Origin: Botrytis cinerea B05.10
Taxonomy: Eukaryota; Ascomycota; Leotiomycetes; Helotiales; Sclerotiniaceae
NCBI RefSeq assembly: GCF_000143535.2
Contig: NC_037316.1
Span: forward strand, 1,240,001 to 1,304,000
Direction: 5' to 3'
DNA length: 64,000 nucleotides
The notes beneath the pieces are model-generated. The model did not search any database and was not told the DNA's origin. It saw nothing but the letters and a program-made list of their open reading frames with translations. This document shows, piece by piece, positions 45,048 to 56,291 of this stretch. Within the stretch, counting starts at the first letter, position 1, and every line of letters starts with the position of its first letter. The translations under genes and the position numbers were made by a program.

Positions 45048-47669
45048 TCAGCGGTACACTTTCCTTGGTACATCATCTGCATAAATGAACACCGAGCTTT
45101 CGCGTTCCCGAGGCCTCTCTATAATAGCCGGCCTCTGATTGTCCACCTCATAATATCTCTCTCCTTCTGCTGCTGTAGGCTGATGACTGCGAGGAACTAT
45201 TTCCGTGGGACGAACGCTAAATTCTCGACGAGGAGGTGCCATGACTTCGCGACGAACTTCAGGGTGAACGCTTGAAGCATACTCCCTAGGAGCCTCGGGT
45301 CGGACACTTGAAAGTCTTCCCACGTATTCTCTGGGTACTTCATATCTAATAGCTTCTGGTCGCACACTTTGTGGTCGAGATAAATACTCTCGAGGAGCTT
45401 CATCATAATGACTGGCTTGACGACGCTCAGGTTGAGCTCTGACTCTAACATATTCTTCGCCTGGTGGTCCCATCGGCGTTGGGCGAACTGAATATTCCCG
45501 TTCACGGTATGAGCGATATTCGGGTTGCGCGTACTCTGGCTGTGTAATGACACGTCGTGGGGCAGTAACGATGGGAGAGGCTCTTCTGTATAACACTCCA
45601 TCTTCTTCAAACGTTTCTACTGGTGGGCGAGTAGACATTGTTCTAACAGGGGCACGCTCATAATAGAGCTCCCCATCGTCATGCCTTCTGGCAATTGGAG
45701 CAACTGATTGACGCATTGATGGCGCGGGAGTGGGGTCAATATACTCACGGCCATATGCATCAACAATGATTCTAACAGGTTGACGCGGGGGTCCCATTGG
45801 AATTGGTGATCTTCTCTCTCTCATAATCGGCGATCGAGATCTCTCGCGATCAGCATCTGGGCGGACACTCATTCTGGACAATACAGGTCGCTCTCTTTCG
45901 GTGTAATATCTAGGTTCCTCGATGATTTGTCGGTCCACAATGGCGTGAGAGCTTTCCCTAATTGGCCGAGAGTATGGTAAGGCATAAACTGGAGATGCTG
46001 GTCTTCTTGTATACTGTCCTCCGCTGTCAACTCTTTGATATTCCACTTCATCGCGCTCCACGCGCTGATATACGGGTTCTGGTCGTCGAACCTCTGTATA
46101 TCGATCTGGGTAGCCTCCCTCATAACGCACGGGAGCTCGAACGTCTTCATATCTTTTAGGAGCGGCTTCCGGAATCACCTCAACTGGCTCATATCTAGGC
46201 TCATCATAGTTAAGTTCTGACGCGTATTGACCTGATTGTCGCTGTCTCTTTTGTGGTCGTGGTAGAGGTACAGCAGCAAATGGGGATGGTGACCGGGGTT
46301 CTGCCTTGATGTATGGAGAATCCGGTGTGTCGGTTTGGCCATTATCATTAACCTTACGCTTCTTCTTCTTTCCTTTCTTCTTCTCTGAAATCTTTGGTCC
46401 ATTCGGGGAACTTTCTGCACTGGATAAGCCTGAGGCTGCATTTCGGAGTGCAGCAACTTGAGGTTGTTGTGCCTCATTAACGGGAAGGGCGTCTCGTAGG
46501 ATAGGGGGATCTCTTGCAGTAGCCAATGGTGAGACGCGGGCAGGTTGTGGTGCTAGGGGAGATAGATTATGGGCTCGGGTGTTAAGTGGTTGCTGCAAAT
46601 CTATTTCAGATGCCTTTGCTTTGGGTAATCCATCACCATTCTGCTGAGAACCTGCGCTTTCAGAGCCTGTACTCATACTGTCTTGAGAAAGATCAACGAT
46701 GCCCGATACTCTACGTTGCACACCCTTGGTATGTGATGGCTCTTGGGCAACCTTTCCTCGAAAATCATGTTGAGGCTGTTGTTCAGCAGAATGATTTTTC
46801 TGAGTCCCTAGTGGGCGGTACTGTGATTGTGAATGTGTTTGAGATTCTAGATGATTATTTTGGGATAGTAGACTACCAGTCATAACCACATCATTGTCTT
46901 CAACATTGGTTGCTGGATCAGTTTGAGCTGCCGGTTCTTCAATCGAAACCTCACCGCGTACTTGCCCGCTAAGGGTTGGCTTGTGGCTATGCGATGAATT
47001 GGATGGCTCAGGGGTATCATGCTGACTAGAATAGAAAGAGTTTTCATCAAACGAATCACTTCCAGCACCCACAGAAGGTTCAACTTCTGGAGCCGTGGCG
47101 GGATGAACTATAGCAAGAGCTTTTTGCAAAACTTCGGTAAGATCAAAATTGGGGAGGGATTCAGATGTCTGAAGCAAAGCTTTTTGGGCCAAACGATGTT
47201 GGTCCATTTGTTCCCTAAGAGCTCTTTCCAACCTCTGCCTCTGCAACTGTATTTCCGCCTTTATAAGATCATCAGATTTCTCCAACAGGATTGGATTTAT
47301 CTCTGATGTTTTCACAGATTTATTAGAAATCGTAGATACAGACTGTTTCGCAATGTGGCTGTTTGCCCCGGCAGCACGGTAATTGACTGGTGAATGACTA
47401 TTCGAGGATGGTGCCGAGTCGATGGCTGCTTGCGCATTTGCGCGTATTGCTGATGTGTTAGGTGACGATGTATTACGAGCTAGACTGCTCTGCTTTCCCA
47501 CTCCTACAATATGAGAAGGGACTTTGACGCGAGGATGAGTTCCTGCAAGAACAGCATCTCGAAATGAAATTATCTTCTCGTACTCCCGAATTTCACGAAT
47601 ACTCTCTGTTGTCAGTGTTACACCATTTGTGCCAGTGGTCGGCACAAAAGCAACAGCCCCTTGGGCCAT
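45048..47669 (-). CDS. Hypothetical disordered protein, 873 residues, single exon
   Basis: Not recognised. A long uninterrupted ATG frame with consistent fungal codon use supports a real gene. The N-terminus has the only globular-looking segment (TTESIREIREYEKIISFRDA and on to THPRVKVPSHI, about 19-54), then Ser/Asn/Gln-rich disorder. A short coiled-coil-like stretch (EIQLQRQRLERALREQMDQHRL, about 142-163) and a Lys-rich patch EKKKGKKKKRKVN (about 433-445), a likely nuclear signal, follow. The last 370 residues are dominated by Arg, Glu, Tyr and Pro, with PREY...SVRPEA-type units repeated four times near 770-840. This composition is seen in proteins of RNA or chromatin condensates, but function here is unknown. 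It is divergent from the nucleotidase gene across 391 bp. Confidence 0.82.
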   Translation of the reverse strand: MAQGAVAFVPTTGTNGVTLTTESIREIREYEKIISFRDAVLAGTHPRVKVPSHIVGVGKQSSLARNTSSPNTSAIRANAQAAIDSAPSSNSHSPVNYRAAGANSHIAKQSVSTISNKSVKTSEINPILLEKSDDLIKAEIQLQRQRLERALREQMDQHRLAQKALLQTSESLPNFDLTEVLQKALAIVHPATAPEVEPSVGAGSDSFDENSFYSSQHDTPEPSNSSHSHKPTLSGQVRGEVSIEEPAAQTDPATNVEDNDVVMTGSLLSQNNHLESQTHSQSQYRPLGTQKNHSAEQQPQHDFRGKVAQEPSHTKGVQRRVSGIVDLSQDSMSTGSESAGSQQNGDGLPKAKASEIDLQQPLNTRAHNLSPLAPQPARVSPLATARDPPILRDALPVNEAQQPQVAALRNAASGLSSAESSPNGPKISEKKKGKKKKRKVNDNGQTDTPDSPYIKAEPRSPSPFAAVPLPRPQKRQRQSGQYASELNYDEPRYEPVEVIPEAAPKRYEDVRAPVRYEGGYPDRYTEVRRPEPVYQRVERDEVEYQRVDSGGQYTRRPASPVYALPYSRPIRESSHAIVDRQIIEEPRYYTERERPVLSRMSVRPDADRERSRSPIMRERRSPIPMGPPRQPVRIIVDAYGREYIDPTPAPSMRQSVAPIARRHDDGELYYERAPVRTMSTRPPVETFEEDGVLYRRASPIVTAPRRVITQPEYAQPEYRSYREREYSVRPTPMGPPGEEYVRVRAQPERRQASHYDEAPREYLSRPQSVRPEAIRYEVPREYVGRLSSVRPEAPREYASSVHPEVRREVMAPPRREFSVRPTEIVPRSHQPTAAEGERYYEVDNQRPAIIERPRERESSVFIYADDVPRKVYR

Positions 47670-48060
47670 GTTTGAGAAGAGTGAGCAAATAAATTAATCA
47701 ACAATACGAGAAATAGACTTATTGCGAATGCAAGTATGGAGTCTAATAAATGAATTGATGATTGACTATAAGTGCCAAAGTTGTGTTGTGTGAATGTTTA
47801 TTCGTGTTGATGTTTTAAAGAACAAGGTTGAATCTTAAGAAGGTCGAGAAATTATGTCGGCTAGAAAATCGATGGGTAGGTGCAGACTTGTATGACTAAG
47901 CGAGGATTGATTGGTGACTCTACGATAGAAATGACACAGCATCCGTACTAAAGTGAATATCCATCCGATCGGCGCGGCATCGATGTTCCCCGAATGACTC
48001 TTTAGATACATACTATTATAACCCGAACACTCTCCACATTCTCTTAGTTTTTGTTAATCA
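47670..48060. promoter_or_regulatory. Compact divergent promoter
   Basis: 391 bp separate the divergent starts of the 873-residue gene and the nucleotidase. It is AT-rich on the left and pyrimidine-rich just before the nucleotidase ATG. No specific site is claimed. Confidence 0.55.
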
Positions 48061-49058
48061 ATGTATAGCATCTTCAAATGTGCTAGACCTCGCACTTTCC
48101 TTTCCCATCCCACATACACCATTACCAGAGCCATTAGATCAACAATTACCACCTCCTCTATACCTACCCCTATTAACTCTCATTTCACCACCAACAAAAT
48201 GGGGGATTCACGGCCTGTCTTCTTCTTCGATATCGATAATTGTGTAAGCTAATCCTTATGGTCTGATACAATTTCATGGTTGCTAATCTTTGAATAGCTA
48301 TATTCTAAGAGTACGAACCTCTTTGTTGCCACACCCGCAGAACATCCCCCAGTGCATCAACTGACGCAATACACTCCCTAGGTAAAAAGGTTCATGACCA
48401 CATGACTGATTTGATCGATGTCTATTTCATGAAACATCTTGAGCTCAGCCGAGAAGATGCCTATAAGCTCCATCAAGAGTACTATCAAACCTATGGTCTC
48501 GCCCTTGAAGGTTTGGTGCGTCACCACAAGATTGATGCTCTGGAATACAATCGTCAAGTAGACGATGCTGTCCCATTAGAATCCATTCTTTCAGTGGATA
48601 CAAAGCTCCGCAAGCTACTCGAGGACATTGACCGGTCCAAAGTCAAGCTTTGGCTATTCACCAATGCTTATGTTACCCATGGAAAACGTGTTGTCCGTCT
48701 ACTCGGCGTAGAAGATTTGTTTGAGGGTATAACATACTGTGACTACGCTCAGGAAAAGATGATTTGCAAACCTTACAAAGAATCGTTCGAAAAGGCCATG
48801 AGCGAAGCTGGAGTAAAGGAATTTAAAGATTGTTATTTTGTCGGTAGGTTCCTTCCGAGCCTGATTTTATCATATTATTACTCACCAATTTTAGATGACT
48901 CGCTCATAAACTGCGAAGCAGCTTATAAACTTGGTTGGACAGCAGCTCACTTGGTTGAGGAAGGTGTGAAATCACCTGCTAAGCCGGTAGCAAATTTCCA
49001 AATCAGCACTTTGGAAGAGCTAAGGACTGTCTACCCACAATTTTTCACCACTAAATAA
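48061..49058 (+). CDS. SDT1: Pyrimidine 5'-nucleotidase, Sdt1/Phm8-type HAD hydrolase
   Basis: HAD-superfamily phosphatase that dephosphorylates pyrimidine nucleotides. Exons are 48061-48243, 48298-48310 (13 nt), 48382-48843 and 48895-49058: 273 residues from the first ATG, 227 from the ATG at 48199. The spliced motif I is FFFDIDNCLYSKSKKVHDHM, with nucleophile Asp57 and acid/base Asp59 (Asp11/13 in the short form). Motif II is KLWLFTNAY and motif III is CYFVDDSLIN. The 13-nt exon supplies LYSK and is required for the family sequence. The first 46 residues of the long form (MYSIFKCARPRTFLSHPT...) are basic and Ser/Thr-rich like a mitochondrial presequence, so dual targeting is possible. Confidence 0.92.
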
Positions 49059-49526
49059 AGCATCAATGATGTGGTAAGAAGTGTTCGACATTCCCTAGGG
49101 AAGTAGTTCTCATTAATAGAGTGGACAACCAAAGAGAGTCCCATGTTTGTTCTTCGGCAGAATAGACTAGATCAATACATAATATATACCCCTTCTTCAT
49201 ATTTTCTGAAACTATCTCAATTATCCTCAGTGAACAATCTTGTCACGCGGTATTCCTATAACCTAGAAATCACTCTGGGATCCATCAGCCAGGGGTGCAG
49301 CGGCCACAGTCCTGTTAGGTGATAATATTGTGCGTTATTACCAACGCAACGAGCTGAGAACAATCGACTGCCTTGGTTTGCAATCCACCACTTGATCACA
49401 GACTTTTTCTATCCTCAAAACCCATTTCTCTGACTACTCCCATATTCCTAAACGCCTTGTGCCTACCCAAACGCCAAAGCTTGCAGGTATAAATTTAATC
49501 GAATGAAAGGATCAATGGCGTTCGAT
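49059..49526. other. Convergent 3' intergenic region
   Basis: Spacer between the nucleotidase and MED21 stop codons; nothing further recognised. Confidence 0.6.
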
Positions 49527-50069
49527 TTACGGTCTCTTCACACTCCTTATAACACCCTCCAACCTAGCCAGAACGGCCTCTTTTTCTTTCAAAGCCTCTT
49601 TTCTCCTCTCATCTTCTTCTTTCAGTTCTTGCTCTAATCTTAGAATCGTCTGATGCTGCTTGGTCTCGCTGTCTTCTAGTCCCGGTAGTGCAGATATTAG
49701 CACCTCGATTTGCTGCTCCTTGATGATAAGATCCCGTGCTAATTCTAGCTGGCCTTCTTTAAATTTGTCCGCGGGTAATGGCTCTACTATAGTAAAAGGG
49801 TGAGTCAAAATTGGCATATGATAGGGGCTGGCATGCTCACAGCCGTCTTCATTTGGCAATGCTTCGCCGGATTCGTCCTTCTTGGTGTCTTTTCGGACCA
49901 TGTCGGTTGGGCTGAGAGTTTGGTAGTCATGGTGCTTGTTAACCCATACGAGCGATGCGACGAATTGAAGAGCGAGCTAAGTAATGTCAGTGGTTGGACG
50001 TGGATTCTTTTAAATCATGAACTTGACCTCATCAATCGCTTCTTGAAGTTGTGTCAATCGGTCAGCCAT
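49527..50069 (-). CDS. MED21: Mediator subunit 21 (Srb7)
   Basis: Subunit of the middle module of Mediator, the coactivator that links regulators to RNA polymerase II; it pairs with MED7 through a hinge and coiled coil. Exons are 50069-50028 (42 nt) and 49976-49527, giving 163 residues. The spliced N-terminus [20 protein letters not shown] followed by [14 protein letters not shown] is diagnostic. The C-terminal half (about 90-160) is a coiled coil ([43 protein letters not shown]). The central insertion ([15 protein letters not shown]) is disordered. It is divergent from the Rrg7-like gene across 379 bp. Confidence 0.94.
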
Positions 50070-50448
50070 GGCTTATTGCTGATAGAGAAAGGGAAATCAG
50101 TGTTGTGGGATCTCCAAACAGATACTCCAGAGCTTACACGAATTGATGTCAGCCTTGCAGATAATCTTATGCGGGGAGATATCCATAAAGGGTTTAGCTG
50201 ACTAGGATTCATCGGCCGCAGCCTTACATAATTTCCGGCTTCCCAGCATCAATATCAGACAAGGCGAAAATATGTACAAATCATTCTCACACTACATGTT
50301 CATTCCTGCCGCTCTTCTTTCTTTCCGAAAGAGTGTATGCAGGTATCCAATAAGAGCCCGCTTTACATCCGCTTTGCATTACTCAGGACGAACTGCGCTG
50401 TGGAGGTTTATGCTAGTCACATGATACTAGCAAACTCAGCCAATCTTC
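50070..50448. promoter_or_regulatory. Compact divergent promoter, MED21 and RRG7
   Basis: 379 bp between two divergent starts. No specific site is claimed. Confidence 0.55.
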
Positions 50449-51156
50449 ATGTTTTTAGCACGTTCTCATCTGCGTTTCTTGCGATGGGGCAAGCAATCAT
50501 CACGCCGATGTTTTGCAAACAGTACAACAGTAACTGCATCCGAAACTAATACCGAAGCGGATGATATAGCATACCCTAGCTTACAGAGTGTAGAACATCA
50601 TGATCTGCCCAGTTTTCTAGAATATGCATCACGCAACAACATGGACACAGGCAGTACTACATATGTAGGGACTCACTATGAATATATGGTTAAGCAAGCA
50701 CTGGAGCGATTGGGAATGTCTCTCAGGCAAGTCGGTGGAAGATCAGACTGTGGCATCGATCTTCTTGGAACATGGTCATTACCCACAGCTCCCCAGCCAT
50801 TAAAAGTCCTCATACAATGCAAAGCATTTGCGTCCAAGATTAAACCAGCTCAAGCTCGTGAACTAGAAGGGACCTTTGTAGGTGCTCCGCAAGGTTGGAG
50901 AACACCTGGTGTGATGGCATTTTTAGTATCGCAGCAAGCAGCAACCAAAGGTGTAAGAGAAGCTCTAGGCAGGAGTCAATGGCCGATGGGTTATGTACTG
51001 TGCGGGGCGGATGGAAAGGTCATGCAGATGTTGTGGAACCGAAAGGCAGCTGATGAAGGTTTGGGGGGCTTAGAAGTTGAGATGCAGTATGCTGGTGGTG
51101 ATCGGAATGAAAAGGAAGTCATTTTGACACACAAGGGAACGGCTATCAAAAATTGA
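50449..51156 (+). CDS. RRG7: Rrg7-like mitochondrial protein (DUF2034), PD-(D/E)XK-like
   Basis: Related to Rrg7, a yeast mitochondrial protein required for respiratory growth and mtDNA upkeep. Single exon, 235 residues. The first 25 residues (MFLARSHLRFLRWGKQSSRR) are basic and acid-free, a good mitochondrial presequence. The core begins with VGTHYEYMVKQALERLGM and continues GGRSDCGIDLLGTW and KVLIQCKAF. Glu78, Asp104 and Gln123-x-Lys125 fit the E...D...QxK layout of the PD-(D/E)XK nuclease fold, so nuclease activity is possible but unproved. No intron, unlike most neighbours. Confidence 0.87.
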   Translation: MFLARSHLRFLRWGKQSSRRCFANSTTVTASETNTEADDIAYPSLQSVEHHDLPSFLEYASRNNMDTGSTTYVGTHYEYMVKQALERLGMSLRQVGGRSDCGIDLLGTWSLPTAPQPLKVLIQCKAFASKIKPAQARELEGTFVGAPQGWRTPGVMAFLVSQQAATKGVREALGRSQWPMGYVLCGADGKVMQMLWNRKAADEGLGGLEVEMQYAGGDRNEKEVILTHKGTAIKN

Positions 51157-53339
51157 AACATTGTTTGATGCGACCAAAGTCAGTGCATTTTTCTGCAACG
51201 AGACATCAGACGGATCGTTTGCTCTTCAGTCCCGAAAGAGCAGCAATTGCTTCAGCAAATAGCTTGTCGTCTTTGTCCCACGGTCGACAAAATTTGGGTT
51301 GGGAATACATTTGCGAAGAGGTCCCACGTATCCACTTCTCTTCTCCCGTTCAAAATCCAGCCTGCCTTGCGAACGATCATTTATCAGCTATCACGACTGA
51401 TACCATCTACGAGGCATTCTTCTTGGTCGCTGCAAGACACCTTCTAAGCAATCACGATGTGTTATCAAGTCATCCAATTATTTGAGTGCACTCACCAAAG
51501 CCCCTCAATAAATATTCCATGCAAGCAACCATCGGCAAACTGTGGTGGTATATTTCTGAGGCAGGAGATTGAAGATACGAAAGGACTATGTGAGGTAAAT
51601 GTTGCTTATTGGGCTCCATGGCTTACCATGATCTAACACGCTGTTAGAGATGCCATCAAACTACGGAGATGAGAGGATCTGGGATAGAGCCGGAAGATGA
51701 GGGTTATTGGTCATGACTCTGGTCCGAAGTGTGGAGAAAGGGACGCCTGATATGCTCGTAACGACGAATGGCTTTTGATGGGTTGGAAACTTGGATGATC
51801 CTGAAATATTCCAAATCTGAATAAAAAGCACTACATCACACTTCCCGAAATAACATTGCGTCTTTGTCTTAAAGATTCTACTAGATTCTTGTGACACATG
51901 ATGTTTTTACTTTACTTTCTATGTGCTCATGACACTTTATTTAATCTCATGAGGTATTTTCATGCAACCCAAACCTTTTCATCGGTAAACAACAGCAAGA
52001 GACCTTGACAGCGATAGAGCGAGATATTCACATCTCACCGGCTCTGAATTACAACCTCGGGGTACACCGCAATAACTAATCCTGCTCCAACTCTGCCCAT
52101 CGGTTATTGAGAGCCATTTTTGCAATAGACTGGATTTTCTCTACAGGTTGTTGTCCATGGATGTTCAAGGTATATGCTTGGGTGAGGGAAACGCCATCGG
52201 TTTTTAGTTCATCAGTTTGGTGGCAATAGGTCAATCATAGAAGCCATTAATACTCCCTTTTCGGGTTTTCATGTTGCTTTGGCGTGGGGAAGCCTTATTG
52301 ACCTATGCAAGATCCCGACGTAAAACTTTGAAGGAAAGATTTAGTATCAAAATTGAACATGATGGTTTCGAGAGTTCAGCTTGTAGATGAAGAGCTGTCG
52401 AGCAGTTTCAAGCACCAGTATTCAGCACTTTATATAGAGATGATAGAACGGAAATTGATTTGATTTGTTACTTTTCCGCTAAGAGGAATGAATCATAACG
52501 TGACATATTATTAGCCGAATTACTTCCAAAAGCATTAGACGTCACGAGATGAGGTAAAGCTTTCTGGGAGGCGCTGGGGGGATGTCAATGGAACGATGAA
52601 GTTCAATATATATATGAATGAGTGAAGTAAATAATTACGTCCGTGAAAGAAGAACTTTTATTAAGAATATTTCTGTAATGAATGTGTGTCCCGGTAGCGC
52701 ATAGTAATTTCCAAAGATGAGGATGAAATAGAAAGTGTGACAGTGACGCAGCCTCAACATCCCAACAATATGGAAGAAGTGAGGCATGCTTCTTAAGAGA
52801 AAGGGGCGGGGTTTGCGGAAATTCGGCTAGATCTTAAGATAGTGTGAATCATTAAGGGGTGGATTAACTCGACGAAAACTGTAGACCTATTTTCCTGGTA
52901 GAATGCCGAGTAATCTTTTGAAGTCCTTAAATAATCACCAAATCATCCTACTCTTTGAATTCCGAGAATGTGATCAGAAAGACGGGAATACTACAAGAAC
53001 TCAGGGCTTATTTCTCTTGCTTGTTGGCCGTAGTTCGCATCTCAAGCTCCCAGGTTATGGTGTACATAGTTAGTTAGCTCTCGAGGTCGATTTTCGAAGA
53101 ACTTTAACGTCTCACATTTGAAATGGTTGTCCGTCTAGATTTTAGAGCGGACGGTGACATATTTACCAGGAAAGCAATTGACAACACTAAAATTCAATTT
53201 CTTGAGCCTTTGCACTATTTTCTTACGTCTTGGAAATATTAGCGGAAGCCGAGTGGAGTTTTCTGTAGATAGTTTGATTGAACATTAGTCCATAGATCTC
53301 CCGTATCGATTACAGTAACGGGATACTCTTTGGTTTTGA

Positions 53340-53765
53340 CTCCAAAAGGAAGAACTCACTCCTTATAAGTCATTCTCGTCATTTTTTCACAACATATTCA
53401 ATCCACCATCTTCATCCTATAGTGAATCTCTGTCTCCTACTCGGAGACCAACCTGGAGAAAGGAGAAATTTTTGGGATGGGTAGTGCCCATAAATTCGGC
53501 CATATCCATCTCAAACGAAGCACTTCATTGTAGACAATGGAGAAAACACGTAGACAATGAGGTTTCGATTTTGAACTATCTGTTGAACGCCTACGCATTG
53601 GCAGCTGAGTTCTCTACGTGCGAAATAAAGTCAAGTAATGATTATCTGTACTGTGATCCTTTCTATGACGGAAATGACAGTGACACAAGCATCAATTGGA
53701 TATATTCGAGAATTGATAGTGTAAAACAGTTTCAAGATAAATTAACTTCTGCCGTCACTAGTTAA
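53340..53765 (+). pseudogene. ATG-less 141-codon coding-like fragment
   Basis: An open frame follows a TGA and ends in TAA, with normal-looking protein sequence: PTRRPTWRKEKFLGWVVPIN, ALHCRQWRKHVDNEVSILNY, LLNAYALAAEFSTCEI. It has no in-frame ATG. A candidate acceptor (CTCCAAAAG|GAAG) sits at its start. It may be the last exon of an unmodelled gene, or a relic. No family recognised. Confidence 0.35.
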
Positions 53766-54070
53766 AACTGTAGATTGTTTCTCGTGGCTTATCTTCGAAG
53801 TTGTATCATTGCTGTGAGCCAACGCGACGTCTAAAGCCAAATGGCTGCTCTTTAGACTACTCCATGAATCTCCAATTACCGCGACCATTATGATCTTCGG
53901 AGATCTGAAGAAACTTGAGTTTACACAGAAGAAAAGAATCTGAAAGATATCAAGTGACAACTTAAGGATGGAAGTTGAAAATTGAAGCGAACAGTGGAGA
54001 AAAGAACCTAATGGATATGTGAATCATTCACTGTTTCCACATACACCACTTGCTATAATCACGAGACCCT

Positions 54071-54331
54071 GTGTGTAAGTATGTCAAGCACTATTATCAA
54101 CGAAGTAATGAAGATTCGAATGAATTCATATGTGTATATCTCATTATATCAAATACAAAAAGCCATGAAGCTCATTTTCTGATAAACGAAATCTTGCATA
54201 CTCGCTTACTTGAATATGAGTGGCAAACTCGCGTACGGGTGTACACTTGGAACTTCACTTCGTTAGATGTCATCCCATACATCCACGAAACTTTAACTCG
54301 TGTCATCCTATCGCTACTACCATATTATTGA
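54071..54331 (+). pseudogene. Second coding-like fragment without ATG start
   Basis: Open for about 86 codons from a GTG, reading HFLINEILHTRLLEYEWQTR and SLDVIPYIHETLTRVILSLL, ending in TGA. It lies 300 bp downstream of the previous fragment on the same strand and could belong to the same broken gene. No in-frame ATG precedes it. Confidence 0.25.
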
Positions 54332-56186
54332 TACTGATAGTAATTGAATGACAACGAACAGAGGCAAGCAAGGAAGTCAAAATAATAAGAACTCATATAC
54401 TTCAAACCTGAGATAAAGCGTTCGATCGGGTTTACCCTTAGAGCTTAGCCAGAAGGGCTGGTATCTCCAGGGCTGCCTGTAACCGCGCTCATCTAGAATG
54501 TACTGAGATTAAGTGGCACATTTTATCGTAGCTCTCTCATACGTATTTCATAGACAGACTTTTAAAGTGATACATTCGAACATTCGAGGATGTGAAATTA
54601 ACGCTTAGTAGCTTATATATAGACTCGAAAATCATGGATGTATTCAAATTCTCAGGGAGTTTAAGATTGTGTCTGATGGAGGATCTTTATGATTTGATTC
54701 CTTGGCTAATTGAAATAGCATATTAGACACTTCGAGATAAAACACTCGAGATGTGTGAATCGTACATAGTGTTCGCGCGGCTATTGTATAATTTGTATAC
54801 CATCAGAAGTTCAAATACATAAAAGCGTGTGAATCGGAAGACAACGAAACTCGAAATACCACAAATTAACAACAAAAATCTATCCCAATTTATGAGTTCA
54901 TAATACACAAGAAAACAGAATGCAAATGCAAAGATAATCAACAGAAGTTTATATGAGAACCTCGTGCTTTGATCATCATTTTTTTAACGTTGTGATTCCT
55001 ACAGTGAACACCGAGAAGTACTCTAAACATTGAATCTAATCAATAGTATAAAATTTTGCTATTGTCTCCAATCGTTGTTGCTATCATTATTTGCAGTCAT
55101 TGAAGATTCACATATCCGAGCATTCTGAAGAAGAGCTTTAGATGATGATTGTGCAAATTTATGCAGGAACAATCTCCCCAGCTCTGTTGTATCAAAAGTC
55201 GTAAATTCCCTTTACTTTCTTTTCTTGCTATTGCGCTGTCCATCTTTGTGTTGTCCACGACATTCCACCATCTCAAAAATTGAGAATTTATAACACAATC
55301 GGTAGCATAAAGACAGGGAAGAATTGCATCCAAGACAACCAGAAAGCGGTTCTGTATCTTAGATAGATAGGGAGAAGAAAGTGAATATACTCCTTTTTAT
55401 CTATATATAAGCTTCCATCCCGCATGTCATTTCCAGCAGCAACATAAACAGACACTCAAGACGAAAGGAAGAGCAGGAGTGGTAGAAACTCAGCTCCTCT
55501 GAAGCTTCAAAAGCCAGATCCTCGCGTTGCACCTCGAGGGGTTTTATACATCTCTAGGAAAGTTTTGCTAGGTAAATGACAGTTAACGGACAAAGTGCGA
55601 CGATAAAAACATTCTAAGCGACGAAAACAAGAACGGCAACAAGTACGTACTTCCGTCCAACAATATTGACCTGTATTTCACGCACAGCGCACAACACGCC
55701 TCCTCTAATATATACACCAGACATCCATCCGCAAACCACTCCACAAAATTTGCCAGAAACCGTTTTATAGATTATGAAGTTTTGTCCGCACGCAGGCCAG
55801 CTGGAATCATTTTACAAAAAGGGTCTGCTACGGTCGAAAGATAACAGCAAGAAGAAAGATAGGGAGATATCCTTCTTATAGAGCGAAAAGTTGAGTCAGT
55901 CAAACCCCAACGAAGAAGATCCATCTTCAACTCACATCCTCTTTATTTTACCATCTACCTACCATTCACCATCCATTTTCCTATCTTATATAATTCACTT
56001 ATGAAATACCCATCATCACTGCAAAAAGCCTTTTCCACTCATAGCCCCAAGGAATCTGAACCCCCGCATCCCCCTCTCCATTTAGTACGAACTATCTTCC
56101 CCAAGCGAGTTCTCCTCCTCCCCCTCTCTTCTTCACCAATAAATACCTCCTACCAGTCACATAATCATTCTCTCTAACCACAAAAC

Positions 56187-56291
56187 ATGGAAACTGTCAT
56201 ATGGACTTATGGAGCCCTCTCAACTGCCAGGTTCAAACTTCTGATAATGGGATTTCTTGGTTGTGGTGTATATTTGTATGTATGGAGTTGA
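56187..56291 (+). CDS. Candidate 34-residue membrane micropeptide
   Basis: A CT-rich stretch and an A-rich CCACAAAACATGG start context precede a short ORF, METVIWTYGALSTARFKLLI followed by MGFLGCGVYLYVWS. It has one hydrophobic helix of about 15-18 residues behind a basic turn. The start context is good for a fungal gene, but 34 codons can occur by chance and an overlapping 62-codon frame starts 14 bp later. It could also be the first exon of a longer gene through the GTATGT within codons 31-32. Confidence 0.3.
   Translation: METVIWTYGALSTARFKLLIMGFLGCGVYLYVWS

Noticed and set aside
54723..54941. 72-codon hydrophobic minus-strand frame
   Set aside because: It starts at TTG rather than ATG and its hydrophobicity follows from AT-rich DNA.
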